Assembly: GCA_913061235.1 (NCBI GenBank)
Contig: CAJXTB010000016.1
Span: forward strand, 62,001-126,000
DNA: 64,000 nt
DNA from: an uncultured Pseudomonadota bacterium
Lineage (GTDB): Bacteria > Myxococcota_A > UBA796 > GCA-2862545
Direction of reading: 5' to 3'
This document shows positions 16,251 to 25,610 of the stretch, in pieces; position 1 is the stretch's first letter, and every line of letters starts with the position of its first letter. Position numbers and translations under genes: made by a program. Below the pieces are notes generated by a model that did no database searches, was not told the origin of the DNA, and saw nothing but the letters and a program-made list of their open reading frames with translations.

Positions 16251-16567
16251 GATGCCCCCCAATTGACAAAAGTAGTTCGCAAAGGCGAATCGCTATCGCA
16301 GAGCATCTGGCTGACCCCAAAAACATGTACGGTCCAACATACAAACGTGGCTAGGCGCCAACTATTGCAATGGGCCGACGCTACACCGTCAGCGAGTCGT
16401 TATGGCCATAGACAGGTGCCAGGCGCATCCGTCGGGGAAGCTGCCCGAAGCGGACATGACGCGGAACCGACAGGCCGCAACGAATCTCGAAGCCATTCAT
16501 GTGCCGCCACTGGCGTCGTTCGCATCTAGCGCGAACTCTTCGCACCGAATCGACCGTGCACGGGGGC
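16251..16567. other. Intergenic region without recognised gene
   Basis: This 317-base stretch lies between two minus-strand genes. Open frames in it lack ribosome binding sites and family features. It should contain the promoter of the small membrane protein gene, but I cannot assign -35/-10 boxes, and I see no tRNA or clear hairpin. Confidence 0.4.
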
Positions 16568-16738
16568 TCAGCCCTTGGATTCCAGCGCGTCCAGCTCGGC
16601 CAGCAGCGCCTCCCCTTCCGCAATGAGGGCCGACTGCTTTACGCGGTCTCCAAGCTTCTCAGCGTCTTTCGCCTCTTTCATCTTCGCCGCATACTTCTTC
16701 TTCAGCGTCTTCTTCGGATCTGCCGTGAACCAACCCAT
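16568..16738 (-). CDS. DUF6435-like small protein
   Basis: A 56-residue protein that begins MGWFTADPKKTLKKKY and continues with alternating Lys, Ala and Glu residues, ending in the helical EALLAELDALESKG. AAGGAG lies five bases before the ATG, a perfect ribosome binding site. The layout (aromatic N-terminus, DPxKKLxKxY, then a long amphipathic helix with GDR and a Leu/Glu-rich end) matches my memory of the short DUF6435 family, found next to varied genes in proteobacteria and of unknown function. It lies downstream of the fibrinogen-like gene on the same strand, 82 bases away. Confidence 0.75.
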   Translation of the reverse strand: MGWFTADPKKTLKKKYAAKMKEAKDAEKLGDRVKQSALIAEGEALLAELDALESKG

Positions 16739-16820
16739 GACTACTCCTTGTCCGGTAAAGCTGTAGCCGTCCCTCGTCCGCTCCGTCCGTAGCCGCCACG
16801 ATTCGCGTCACCCCAGACGC

Positions 16821-18218
16821 TTAGCGCAAGTAGATCGCGTAGTCGTAGGCAATGCCGTTCGATGCCGCCCAGTTTGCCTGCGAGCAGCTCGTATTTTCCG
16901 CTGTCGGGTTCATGTTGTACTGCGAGTCTGTCCCGAACGTGCCGGTGTTGTGGCTGCCGCCGTAGGTGTCGAACCACCCGCCTTGTGCCTCGGAGGTGGT
17001 GCGAACGGTCTGGCCATTGCAGGCGTGACCAGCGACGGAACCCGAGCAGCAGTAGTTCATGTCCGCCCAGTTTCCGAGACCGCCCCCGTTGTTGTTGGAC
17101 GGCGCGGCCTCATTGGAGCCAATACGGTTTCCGTCCGGAGAGCCCCCTGTGTCCGTGACGCATGTGCCGTTCACACAGTGGTTGGCGTACAGGACGGTAG
17201 TGGTGCGAACCAAGAACTCGGCAGACGACAGTCCGGCGACGGTGGCGCTCAAGACCGACTCGCCGAGCACGGTGTTGTCAGCGCCCTGTATGACCGACAA
17301 GAGCGTGTTCGTGTTGGGCCGCCTCCAGCGTCGGGAGCCGAGCTCGACGCCCTGCTCATGCACCGCAATGCGAAGCTCTGTAGCGCCGGGCAAGGCCGAG
17401 TAGGCTGACGTCTTGAGGTCCCCGTCGAAGGGAAAGTCGTCGACCGTGCCGCGTGGAGAGGCGTTGGTCCACAGGCCATTGCCCCACCACATGACATGCC
17501 CGTCGCTTGTGTCCAGATTCAAGGCCAGGGTCCAGCCTCCACCTTCGCTCTCCATGTCACAGTAGACGGGAAACGCTGCCCCGGGTCCCTGTGCATCAGG
17601 GTCTATTCGGTAGGCGCCGCTGCCGGTGGAGCCCGAGTATAGGCGGCCTGGGGCGTTCGGCCGGAGGTACGTCTCGCAGGCTGTCGCAACGCTTCCATCC
17701 GCCCACGTTCGACCCGATGCCGTGTTGATGATGCTAGAGGTGCCGCCCATGGTGAGCGGCTGCCACACGTCGCCGGCACACACCCGCACCGCACCATCCC
17801 GGTAGATGAGACCCCCCTCAGTCTCCGTGGTGCACTGCTCATCCTCCGCAGCACCCAGGAGGAGGATGCCCCCCGTGCGCGGCACAACGTTTGAGACCGG
17901 CTGGCGGCTACCTAGCGACAGCCCCTCCACCTCGAAGCCGATGTACAGCTGTGGCGCGTCGAAGAAGCGGTGATCGAGCGTGCCACTCGCGCCAAGAAGC
18001 ACAGAGAAGTACCCGTCTTCCACGGGAACGGCATCGAACGTCTCCTCGTGGCACACCTCCCCACCGGTCGGTTGGGCGTTGGGACACAGACGCGCCGTAA
18101 GACTGGTGGTGCCAGACACCGCAGCCCCCGCAGCATCCAAGAGTCGTCCTTGCTGAGCCAGCTGTACGGGAGCGGCGACAGCCACCTGCCCGGCGATAAG
18201 CAACGCGATGAGCCCCAT
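16821..18218 (-). CDS. Secreted protein with fibrinogen-like C-terminal domain
   Basis: A 465-residue exported protein with a signal peptide ending near AVAAPVQLA. GGAGG lies five bases before the ATG. The first part (QGRLLDAAGAAVSG, then about 80 residues of beta-strands ending in YIGFEVEGLSLGSRQPV) is a module common at the N-terminus of secreted bacterial proteins and shared with the gene at 19762-20538. The second half starts at PVYCDMESEGGGWTLALN, the hallmark of fibrinogen-related domains. Many Gly, Asn and paired Cys follow (NYCCSG, CVNGTCV), and it ends in YDYAIYLR. Such domains bind carbohydrate or other ligands. A role in surface recognition is inference. Confidence 0.8.
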   Translation of the reverse strand: MGLIALLIAGQVAVAAPVQLAQQGRLLDAAGAAVSGTTSLTARLCPNAQPTGGEVCHEETFDAVPVEDGYFSVLLGASGTLDHRFFDAPQLYIGFEVEGLSLGSRQPVSNVVPRTGGILLLGAAEDEQCTTETEGGLIYRDGAVRVCAGDVWQPLTMGGTSSIINTASGRTWADGSVATACETYLRPNAPGRLYSGSTGSGAYRIDPDAQGPGAAFPVYCDMESEGGGWTLALNLDTSDGHVMWWGNGLWTNASPRGTVDDFPFDGDLKTSAYSALPGATELRIAVHEQGVELGSRRWRRPNTNTLLSVIQGADNTVLGESVLSATVAGLSSAEFLVRTTTVLYANHCVNGTCVTDTGGSPDGNRIGSNEAAPSNNNGGGLGNWADMNYCCSGSVAGHACNGQTVRTTSEAQGGWFDTYGGSHNTGTFGTDSQYNMNPTAENTSCSQANWAASNGIAYDYAIYLR

Positions 18219-18395
18219 TCGTCCCTCCAGACGAACATCCTACCGCCAATACGGTGCCGATGACACGGACCATTGCTCACCAATGTACGACGCATCCTCG
18301 GGCCATCCGGGTTCCTCGCTGGGGTCAGGTCCATCCAGACGGTGCATCGAATGCCTGCCCACGACGGGCAGGTCTCTGGGCGCGTCGACACGGGC

Positions 18396-19037
18396 TCACA
18401 ACCCCAGGGGAACATCGTCGGCTGACGGGCCCGCCGACAGGTCGACCGGAACACCGTTGACGGAGATGTAGACGGTGTAGGGCGAGTCGTTGGTGCAACT
18501 CGCATTGTCATCTCCACCCCACTGCCCAACGCCAATCGTCAGGTTTCCGTCGACCTCCGCCATGAAACCAGCGGCGGGACAGGCGAATTCGTTCCACGGT
18601 ACGTTGGTGCAGGCGTGCTCGTCGTCAAGCTCCGAGTAGTCGCTGGCCAGACCGTAGAACTGGTTGAGCTCGTCGAAGGCGTACGCCACCAAGTCGGCGG
18701 TACTCGAGATCGGACCCACATTGTCGGCCAGTACGTACACACAGTCTCCACCCGAGACAGCCACCGTGTACTGATCAAATTGAATCTCGCCAACGACCGT
18801 CGCACAGGTCACTTGCTCGTAGTGTCCAGAGTTGGTTGTGGTGTCGGGTGTGCAGGACTGAAGGCGGCCGTCGGTGAGGTCACCGTAGGTGTCCGGGTCG
18901 GAATCGCTATCGCTGTCCGAATCGGTATCCGTGTCGGGCTCGACCTCGGTGTGGCCGTCGGTGTCCGAATCGACCTCTGTGGAGCCCTTCGGGCATCCCC
19001 CGAGCAGTAGTGCAATTGCCAAAAATCGAAGTTGCAT
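18396..19037 (-). CDS. Lipoprotein with acidic Ser/Asp linker
   Basis: A 213-residue lipoprotein. The ATG at 19035-19037 is preceded by GGAGG at six bases and starts a signal peptide MQLRFLAIALLLGGC with a lipobox. After the cysteine follow about 40 residues of alternating Asp, Ser and Thr (DTDTDSDSDSDSDPDTYGD), a flexible linker seen in many lipoproteins of this region. The remaining 145 residues have two or more cysteine pairs and a probable beta-sandwich, with the conserved-looking end DSPYTVYISVNG. This resembles a secreted prepeptidase-like or CUB-like fold, but I cannot name the family. Confidence 0.7.
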   Translation of the reverse strand: MQLRFLAIALLLGGCPKGSTEVDSDTDGHTEVEPDTDTDSDSDSDSDPDTYGDLTDGRLQSCTPDTTTNSGHYEQVTCATVVGEIQFDQYTVAVSGGDCVYVLADNVGPISSTADLVAYAFDELNQFYGLASDYSELDDEHACTNVPWNEFACPAAGFMAEVDGNLTIGVGQWGGDDNASCTNDSPYTVYISVNGVPVDLSAGPSADDVPLGL

Positions 19038-19154
19038 GATCGACCTCCACCCAGGAGGCTCACACCCGTTCTCCTCTCGCAATGCAGCATTTCGCGACAG
19101 CCAGCCCGATAGAGACGACAACGCGGTCTGCGCGCTGTTGGCGTCTGCGTATGA

Positions 19155-19685
19155 CTACAGTGGAAAGTCGTACGCGACGATGAGCCGTACACTGTCACCA
19201 TCCACTTGGACTCGGACGTCGCACGTCGCATCGCCACACGGGAAGTAGCCCATGTCGTCTAGGCCATCGGCTGCCAAGAGGGCCCGCCGCACCGTGTCCT
19301 GACCATCCGCGAATACCAGGCGATTCATCTGACGTACCGCCTCAGCGAGCGGTGCCTCGGGCTCGGCAGCAAGGCCAACCGTGAACGTCTCGCCGAAATG
19401 AACGCAGCCCCCCTTTACGATGCGCACTGGCGTGCCGTCTGCGAACGTAAGCGACTCCACAGTGCGACCAATCTCCTGGTGGACGTCGACCAAGACGTCT
19501 TCCTGGCGAGGCTGTAGTGACGGGTCAATCGTGTCATCAATCATGCACGCCGCGTCACGGGGCCCGAGGTCCACTAACGGGGGCAGCGAGGCGATCTCAG
19601 CCGTAGGGATGCTGCCGCCACAGGCCAGTCCCACCGCGACCACAAAACTTCCACCAATGGTCCAATACACTACGTTGTACGCCAT
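19155..19685 (-). CDS. Putative lipoprotein of unknown function
   Basis: A 176-residue protein with an N-terminal hydrophobic segment MAYNVVYWTIGGSFVVAVGL ending in Ala-Cys-Gly, a plausible lipobox at residue 22. The mature part has four further cysteines (AACM, KGGCV, FPCGDATCDV), probably two disulfide bonds, and no family that I recognise. It lies between two other exported protein genes on the same strand, about 76 and 117 bases away. Confidence 0.6.
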   Translation of the reverse strand: MAYNVVYWTIGGSFVVAVGLACGGSIPTAEIASLPPLVDLGPRDAACMIDDTIDPSLQPRQEDVLVDVHQEIGRTVESLTFADGTPVRIVKGGCVHFGETFTVGLAAEPEAPLAEAVRQMNRLVFADGQDTVRRALLAADGLDDMGYFPCGDATCDVRVQVDGDSVRLIVAYDFPL

Positions 19686-19761
19686 CGAAGCTCCACCGGT
19701 ACGTCTCTGCGGAACACTACCACGCCACGCGGAGGAGCTTTGGGACGAACACCTGCGACGA

Positions 19762-20538
19762 CTAGTCGCTCACTGCTGTGTAGTAGAAGAACGACCCACT
19801 GATGGTCCCCGGCGTGTAGTCGTCGCGGAAGCGAATCTTCTGTCCGGCCTCCACAAACACACTGCCAGAGAAAGTGTAGCCGGTGGTACTGCCCTCATGA
19901 GTGGTGTCGTAGGCGAGCTGCTCGACCAATCCACCTGACGAATTGTAAAGGTCGACAGCACTATAGGCGTGGCTGGTGTTGCCGCGAACGCTCGCGCTGA
20001 AGTTAAACCAGCAGTCCTGAAGGACCTCAAACTCGTTGCCGAGCCCCGAGTTGCTGAGGTGGTTGGCTTGAATCAGACCCGAACCACGAGTGCGCCCCTG
20101 GCTGGGGAGGTTGTAGAACCCTCCGCTACTGCTGCCATTGCCGTCATACCGGGCGAACTGCCGGGTAATCGCCGCACCGCCGGACAGAGAGCCCAAGCGC
20201 TGGATAGTTTGTAGGTTTTGCCCCTCAATCGAGACCCCCACCCACAGGTTGTCCCCGGTTCCGATGACCGCGTCAACGAGGCGTGGTGTTGGCGTAGCGT
20301 CGTCGAGTCCTGTGACTGGGACGTTGTAATAGCCATCCTGAAAAGAAACGTCTGTCCATGTCTTTTGCCACACATCCGTCGTACCGCCCGAGTCGCTGTA
20401 CAGCGTCAGCGTGACAGTAAGCTCGCCGCTGATACCCGCTCCCAAGGTGTCCAAGAGACGGCCCTGGTGAGTGAAGTAGGTGTCGGCCGCAATGGCTGGC
20501 GTGGACACCAGCAGACCGAGAAGGATTGAGCGATACAT
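19762..20538 (-). CDS. Secreted QGRLLD-type protein
   Basis: A 258-residue exported protein; the ATG at 20536-20538 opens a signal peptide (MYRSILLGLLVSTPAIA). The next 115 residues (FTHQGRLLDTLGAGISGELTV ... WVGVSIEGQ) match the first module of the gene at 16821-18218, so the two are paralogues over this part. The C-terminal part, rich in Gly, Ser and aromatic residues (SYTFSGSVFVEAGQKIRFRDD), looks like a beta-sandwich and lacks cysteines except one in ECLQDCWF-like context. Its role is unknown; surface or matrix localisation is inferred from the signal peptide. Confidence 0.7.
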   Translation of the reverse strand: MYRSILLGLLVSTPAIAADTYFTHQGRLLDTLGAGISGELTVTLTLYSDSGGTTDVWQKTWTDVSFQDGYYNVPVTGLDDATPTPRLVDAVIGTGDNLWVGVSIEGQNLQTIQRLGSLSGGAAITRQFARYDGNGSSSGGFYNLPSQGRTRGSGLIQANHLSNSGLGNEFEVLQDCWFNFSASVRGNTSHAYSAVDLYNSSGGLVEQLAYDTTHEGSTTGYTFSGSVFVEAGQKIRFRDDYTPGTISGSFFYYTAVSD

Positions 20539-20759
20539 GGCTTCCCCTAGGTAGACGTTTCGTCGTCGAACGACCCACACTATAGAGTTGGCCTAAGAAA
20601 CCGGCAATACCGGATATGCGACGCAGTGAGAGGCGAGTTGGGGCGCCAATCGAGCAGCCTGAGGCCTGTATGTTCCGACATCACAGCGCCTCTTCAAGCG
20701 GCGCGTCGAAGTCCCCCCACCGCACAACACTCCCATAGGACCACGACGAGAGTGTTTAC

Positions 20760-22256
20760 CTATCGACGCAGGCTAATGATGGTCTTCAATACCTTCGCGG
20801 CTGTGTCAGACAACCGAGTTCTGTTGAAGGCATCTCCCGTACGCTTGATGAGCTCGCTCTCTGTCGGGTAGGCGAACACTTGCTCGGCAATCGACGACAG
20901 CCCAACGCCCTGCGTCATTGCCAGCGCGACCGTGTTGATCAGCTCCCCTGCCCGCTCGCCTACAGCGGTGGCGCCCAGAATTGTCCCGCTGCCGTCCGCC
21001 ACCACCTCCAAGAACCCGTCCGTATTGCCGTCCAAGACGGCGCGGTCGAGGTCTGCCGCATTGGCCCGGAAGACCTGGTGGTCCGGGCCCGCTTCTGTCT
21101 GGCCGACGGTGGCAATCTCGGGCTCGGTGAAGGTGCAGCTCGGGACCACAAGTGCCGAGTGGCGCTTTCGTCCGAAGAACAGCGCGTTTCGTACGACCAT
21201 CCGGGCCATCGCGTCAGCGGCGTGGGTGAACTGGTACTTGCTGGCAACGTCGCCAATCGCAAACACCCGGCGATTGGACGTGCGCATGAAGTCGTCTACT
21301 TCGATGCCTCGCTTATGCGTCTGAACACCGGCCGCATCTAGGCCCAGACCGTTCATGTTTGGAACGCGCCCGATGCTCACCAACACAGCATCTGCGGCAA
21401 CTCGGCGCTCGTCCCCATCCACTGTCGCCACAACAATGCTGTCTTCACCTACGCGCTCAAAGCCCGTCACGTTCGCGTTGTGCATGAGAGTCACACCATC
21501 CGAGCGCAGCGCCGCTTCCAGCGCACGGCTCGCGTCTGCCGCAACCCGAGGAAGCACGCGGTCACCGAGCTCTATCAGGGTGACCTCGGACCCGAATGCC
21601 GCGAACGCCTGGGCCATCTCGCAGCCAATCACGCCACCGCCCACCACAACAAGCCGCTTTGGAAGCTCGGTGAGCGCGAACAAGGACTCGTTGGTCAGGA
21701 CGTTTGCGTCATCTACACCCGGCAGAACCGGACGTCTGGCATGGGCGCCTGTCGCAATGACAGCACGCTTGAAGGTCAGTCGGCGGCCGTTGACCTCAAT
21801 GGCGTCTCGTCCCACAAAGGTGCCGTGGCCCAGGTAGATGTCGATGCCCTCTTTCTGGAAGCGCTCGGCGGCGTCATGGTGTGAGATGCCTGCACGCAAT
21901 GACCGCATTCGCTCCATGACAGCAGCAAAATCGACGCGCACCTCACCCGTGTGTACGCCAAACGCCGCAGCCTTACGAGCCGAGCGCGCCACCTTGGCGG
22001 ACTTCAGCAGAGCCTTGGACGGCACACAGCCCGAGATGAGGCAGTCCCCACCCAGCAGGCCTTTCTCGATGAGCGCCACCCGAGCGCCAACGCCATTGGC
22101 CCCCATCGCGGTGACCAGGCCCCCCGGTCCACCGCCCACCACGACTACGTCGTAGCGGTCTTCTCCCGCGTGAACCGGCCAGTCCTCGGGGTGCGTACGC
22201 TTTACGAGTGCGCGGTTGTGGACATCATCTGGGGCGATAAACGGCGTGGTGGACAT
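20760..22256 (-). CDS. FAD-dependent pyridine nucleotide-disulfide oxidoreductase (MerA/Lpd-like)
   Basis: A 498-residue class I flavoprotein disulfide reductase. The FAD motif VVVGGGPGGL is at residues 38-47, the redox-active pair is C72/C77 in GGDCLISGCVPSK, the NAD motif is VVVGGGVIGCE and the second FAD motif is VFAIGDVA. The C-terminal motif that carries the catalytic His in lipoamide dehydrogenase (HPTxxE) reads YPTESE, so the His is replaced by Tyr, as in mercuric reductases; the N-terminal metal-binding domain and the C-terminal cysteine pair of true MerA are missing. It therefore belongs to the poorly defined MerA-like group. The first 30 residues (HPEDWP) are typical of it. It does not adjoin pyruvate dehydrogenase genes. 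It is divergent from the lipid kinase gene. Confidence 0.85.
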   Translation of the reverse strand: MSTTPFIAPDDVHNRALVKRTHPEDWPVHAGEDRYDVVVVGGGPGGLVTAMGANGVGARVALIEKGLLGGDCLISGCVPSKALLKSAKVARSARKAAAFGVHTGEVRVDFAAVMERMRSLRAGISHHDAAERFQKEGIDIYLGHGTFVGRDAIEVNGRRLTFKRAVIATGAHARRPVLPGVDDANVLTNESLFALTELPKRLVVVGGGVIGCEMAQAFAAFGSEVTLIELGDRVLPRVAADASRALEAALRSDGVTLMHNANVTGFERVGEDSIVVATVDGDERRVAADAVLVSIGRVPNMNGLGLDAAGVQTHKRGIEVDDFMRTSNRRVFAIGDVASKYQFTHAADAMARMVVRNALFFGRKRHSALVVPSCTFTEPEIATVGQTEAGPDHQVFRANAADLDRAVLDGNTDGFLEVVADGSGTILGATAVGERAGELINTVALAMTQGVGLSSIAEQVFAYPTESELIKRTGDAFNRTRLSDTAAKVLKTIISLRR

Positions 22257-22320
22257 AGCACCTCCGTGCGTGCTCTAGCCCGCTGCGAATGGGATACGAC
22301 GCCATCCATTGGGAGAAGGT

Positions 22321-23211
22321 TTGCGTACGCTGTTTGTAGTCAATCCAGCCGCGGGCGGCGGACGGTGTGGACGTCAGATCCCGCGCGTCATCGCACGCTT
22401 ACAGGCCGAGGGTCTCACGTGCGAGACCGCCGAGACCAACGGCCCTGGCCACGCCACCGACCTTGTCCGCGCCGCTCGAGCGAACGGACTGCATCGCTTC
22501 GTCATTGTGGGCGGCGACGGCACAGGGTTCGAGGTGCTGAACGGGCTGTTCGACACTGCGACAGACCCCACGCCGACCCTAGGCTACCTGCCTCTCGGCA
22601 CGGGCAACTCGTTCATCCGCGACCTCGGCATCACTGACGAAGACAGCGCTGTCTCCGCACTGCTCCGCAACACGCCCCAGTCGGTCGATGTATTGAAGGC
22701 GACCACCACAGACGGTGCGTTCTACAGCATCAACCTAATCAGTGCCGGATTCACTGCGGATGCGGGCGAGCTGATGAACCGGCGGTTCAAGTCACTCGGT
22801 GCTCTGGGCTACGTCGCCGGAGTCGTGGGCCGCCTCGCAACACTGTCTGCACCCAGCCTGCCGATTGCTCTGGACGGAGGCCCGATGGACGCACGTCCGG
22901 CCACCCTTCTGTCGTTCTGCAACAGCCGCTGTACCGGCGGCACCATGCAGATGGCCCCAGACGCCCGGCTGTCGGATGGTCTAGTCGACATCATTCGCGT
23001 CGGACAGATGAGCCGAACGCGCCTACTCACAGCCTTTCCACGCATTTTTCGCGGGACTCACATCACCATGCCCGAGGTGGATTGTACGACGGCCAAGCAG
23101 ATAGCCATCGACATTGGACATGCCGTGGACTGGATGGTCGACGGTGAGATTCTCCGCCGAGAACTCACACAGATTGAGGTCCTTGCTGGCCATGTGCAGG
23201 TACTGGCATGA
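22321..23211 (+). CDS. Diacylglycerol/lipid kinase family protein
   Basis: A 296-residue cytosolic lipid kinase of the DAGK/YegS type. FVVNPAAGGGRCG at the N-terminus and FVIVGGDGTGFEVLNGL are the nucleotide-binding elements, followed by LGYLPLGTGNSFIRDLG, which carries the catalytic loop. The start is a TTG; 22321 is preferred since the family begins with the strand RTLFVVNPAAG and GGAGAAGG lies ahead; a TTG at 22309 is the alternative. The family phosphorylates diacylglycerol, ceramide or other lipids with ATP. It overlaps the acyltransferase gene by the sequence ATGA, so the two lipid enzymes form an operon. Confidence 0.85.
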   Translation: MRTLFVVNPAAGGGRCGRQIPRVIARLQAEGLTCETAETNGPGHATDLVRAARANGLHRFVIVGGDGTGFEVLNGLFDTATDPTPTLGYLPLGTGNSFIRDLGITDEDSAVSALLRNTPQSVDVLKATTTDGAFYSINLISAGFTADAGELMNRRFKSLGALGYVAGVVGRLATLSAPSLPIALDGGPMDARPATLLSFCNSRCTGGTMQMAPDARLSDGLVDIIRVGQMSRTRLLTAFPRIFRGTHITMPEVDCTTAKQIAIDIGHAVDWMVDGEILRRELTQIEVLAGHVQVLA

Positions 23212-23975
23212 CTCCGCCAAATCGACGCTGGTGGGCCACGCCTCTTGCCATCTTCTTGTGGTGGATTGGGGCCTTGTGGATGGTGCCCATGATGCTCAGC
23301 ATGATGGTGCTGAGCGCTGTGTTGGGTGCGCGCCGCATTGAGCCCATCTCACGTCTGTATTGTCGCGGGCAGATCTGGCTCACCGGCTCCCGCTACAAAG
23401 CCGTCGTCCACCCAGACGTAGACCTGGCAACGAGCTTTCTGTTCGCCCAGAACCACACAAACATCTTCGACCACGTGGTCCTGTACCCAGCAACACCGCA
23501 CTTCAAGCAGGGACTCGAGCTGGCCGAGCACTTCAAGATTCCAGTCTACGGCTGGTTCATGAAGGCCCGCGGCACCATTCCGGTGAAGAAAGGCTCAGCT
23601 GGCCAGACGCCGGAAATCTTGGCCCATATGCGCTCCGAGATAGCGAAGAACGGCAGTATCCTGGCTTTTCCCGAAGGCCACCGCACGTTGGACGGCTGTA
23701 TTCGGCCACTGCGAAAGGGCGTCTTCTTCATTGCCCGAGACCTCGGCCTACCCGTCGTCCCCGTCACTGTGTGCGGCATGTGGGCCGTTCAGCGCAAAGG
23801 CGACTGGCGTATTCATCCAGGTTGGACCGTCACAGTGTACTGCGACGAACCCATTCCTACCGAAGGTCTAGAAGATGACGACATCCCTGCCCTCGCGGCC
23901 AAGGTGCAAGCTGTGATGGAAGACCGCGTGAATGCGTGGGCCGCTGAACACGGGCTCCCGCTTCACAGCAGCTAG
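23208..23975 (+). CDS. 1-acyl-sn-glycerol-3-phosphate acyltransferase family (PlsC)
   Basis: A 255-residue membrane-associated acyltransferase. Two hydrophobic stretches form the N-terminus (residues about 12-38). The catalytic HX4D motif is H83-TNIF-D88 in QNHTNIFD, and FPEGHRT is the glycerol-phosphate-binding motif. It transfers an acyl chain to lysophosphatidic acid or a similar acceptor. It is translationally coupled to the lipid kinase before it; the pair could first phosphorylate a lipid and then acylate it. Its stop TAG overlaps the stop of the convergent methyltransferase in the sequence CTAG. Confidence 0.88.
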   Translation: MTPPNRRWWATPLAIFLWWIGALWMVPMMLSMMVLSAVLGARRIEPISRLYCRGQIWLTGSRYKAVVHPDVDLATSFLFAQNHTNIFDHVVLYPATPHFKQGLELAEHFKIPVYGWFMKARGTIPVKKGSAGQTPEILAHMRSEIAKNGSILAFPEGHRTLDGCIRPLRKGVFFIARDLGLPVVPVTVCGMWAVQRKGDWRIHPGWTVTVYCDEPIPTEGLEDDDIPALAAKVQAVMEDRVNAWAAEHGLPLHSS

Positions 23976-25522
23976 CCGACCAAGAAGCTCTGCTCTTCGA
24001 CCGTCTCTACAATCTCGTCGTACACCTGTCCGAATACCTCCCGAAGGGCATCCTCATCTGTGATGGGGACATCGTCTTGAGAGACGGTCAAGCGGTCTGC
24101 GCGGGCGTCTTCAGACAGGCCCTCAATGATCTCAGCCCGTGTGCGCGTGCCGTCCATCAAGGACAAGGTCCGACGAATCACCGGGGCGACATCTGCCGTC
24201 TGGTGCCGAAGCGTAGTGAGACGCTCAATGCCTGCGTCCAGCTGGAACCGCGTGTACGACCAGCACTCCGGACGCTCGGAAGCGGCACGAGCAAAGGGCG
24301 CTTCGGTCCAGTATTCTACCACGCCACCGGCGATACAGCGCAGCAAGTTGGACCCAAGGGTCATGCGGGCATCAGCGCGGTCTTCAGGATTCAACGTATT
24401 GAGTACGCGCTCGCTAATCTCTTCAAACGGTAGCGCTTCCGGCCAGATGCGACGCATCTCGCCAATCGCCACCTTCACCAATGGCTGCTCGCTCACAATC
24501 GTCTGCTCGCCGGTGTCGAAGGTCACCTCGCTGACATCGTCCAGCACGGCATCATCGGGGGCTTTCGCACGGCACGCCATGGAGAAGGAGGTCACGCTCT
24601 CCCAATCCAAAGTGCGGTCCAACTCCACTTCCTTGTGGACCACGAGAGACTGACGGAAGGTCCGGTTGCGGACGAAGTCCATATACTGCTCCATGCGAGC
24701 AATATCACCGGTAATCTGCCCCAAGACCTCGCGAACTTCCGGCGGAAACTGCTCTGGAAGCATGGTGGTCAACGTGGCTTCGCCAAGGAACTGCAGGTCT
24801 GCAGACTCCGCGCGCTTGAGGAACTGGTGGAAGTACAGCGGCTCGTTGTCCGGAGACAGGTGCTCGTGGAACAAGTAGTAGTCGCTCATCTTGCGCAGGA
24901 ACTCGGCTTCGCTCTTCAACAAAACGCTGTACGGGTCTTCACCCGCCGGCATGGTCGATGCCAAGAAGTCGAGCAGTGCTCGGGCCTGACTAATCTTGTC
25001 TTCGGGGCTCTCAAACGACGAGGAATGGTAGAACATCATGTCGCGGATGACCCCGCGCATATGCCAGCCTGGAAAGCAGTTGTAGCTGACGTAGGCGACG
25101 CCCTGCGGGTTGAGCAAGGTCCGAATCAAGCGAAGAATTTCGTCCTGTACCGGGCGCGGAACCCACGAGTACACGCCGTGGGTCGTAATGTAGTCGAAGG
25201 TGCCGTAGCGGTCCTTGACGTCCATGATGTCACGGGTCTCCAAAATCACATTGCCCAGGCCAAGGGCCTTGATGTTGCCAATGCCTTCGTCAATCTCAAC
25301 GCGCGACAGGTCAATGCCCACAAATTCCGAGTTCGGGTAGACCGTGGCCATGGGCAACAGATTGCCTCCAGCAGCGCATCCCAGCTCCAAAACTCGGCAA
25401 GAAGACGGCAAAGCCGGTTTCATTCCGAACAACCTCGCCATGCCAGACAAGCCCTCCGGGTGCGTGCCTGGATAGGCATGGCTCGCGTACGGAACTTCGT
25501 CGTAGGGGGTGGGCTTGGTCAT
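23972..25522 (-). CDS. SAM-dependent methyltransferase with regulatory C-terminal domain
   Basis: A 516-residue protein. AGGAGG lies five bases before the ATG. VLELGCAAGGN (motif I) and EFVGIDLS give the AdoMet-binding fold of class I methyltransferases in the first 210 residues, with FDYITTHGVYSWV and VSYNCFPGW typical of the group whose C-terminal part is called the methyltransferase regulatory domain. The remaining 300 residues have a helical predominance. The substrate is unknown. The gene converges with plsC and is divergent from the TPR gene, with only about 90 bases of shared promoter region. Confidence 0.8.
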   Translation of the reverse strand: MTKPTPYDEVPYASHAYPGTHPEGLSGMARLFGMKPALPSSCRVLELGCAAGGNLLPMATVYPNSEFVGIDLSRVEIDEGIGNIKALGLGNVILETRDIMDVKDRYGTFDYITTHGVYSWVPRPVQDEILRLIRTLLNPQGVAYVSYNCFPGWHMRGVIRDMMFYHSSSFESPEDKISQARALLDFLASTMPAGEDPYSVLLKSEAEFLRKMSDYYLFHEHLSPDNEPLYFHQFLKRAESADLQFLGEATLTTMLPEQFPPEVREVLGQITGDIARMEQYMDFVRNRTFRQSLVVHKEVELDRTLDWESVTSFSMACRAKAPDDAVLDDVSEVTFDTGEQTIVSEQPLVKVAIGEMRRIWPEALPFEEISERVLNTLNPEDRADARMTLGSNLLRCIAGGVVEYWTEAPFARAASERPECWSYTRFQLDAGIERLTTLRHQTADVAPVIRRTLSLMDGTRTRAEIIEGLSEDARADRLTVSQDDVPITDEDALREVFGQVYDEIVETVEEQSFLVG

Positions 25523-25610
25523 CGGGTCCTCCTGGGCGCCCGCAGCCTATGGCATTCCATGCGAGACGTCCGAATCATGGCGCCACTTCGTCCACCCCAT
25601 TCGAGAAGAA

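Noticed and set aside
18870-18965. Possible short-spaced repeat array
   Set aside because: It is the low-complexity Asp/Ser/Thr codon run of a lipoprotein linker, with no constant repeat and spacer structure, so not a CRISPR.
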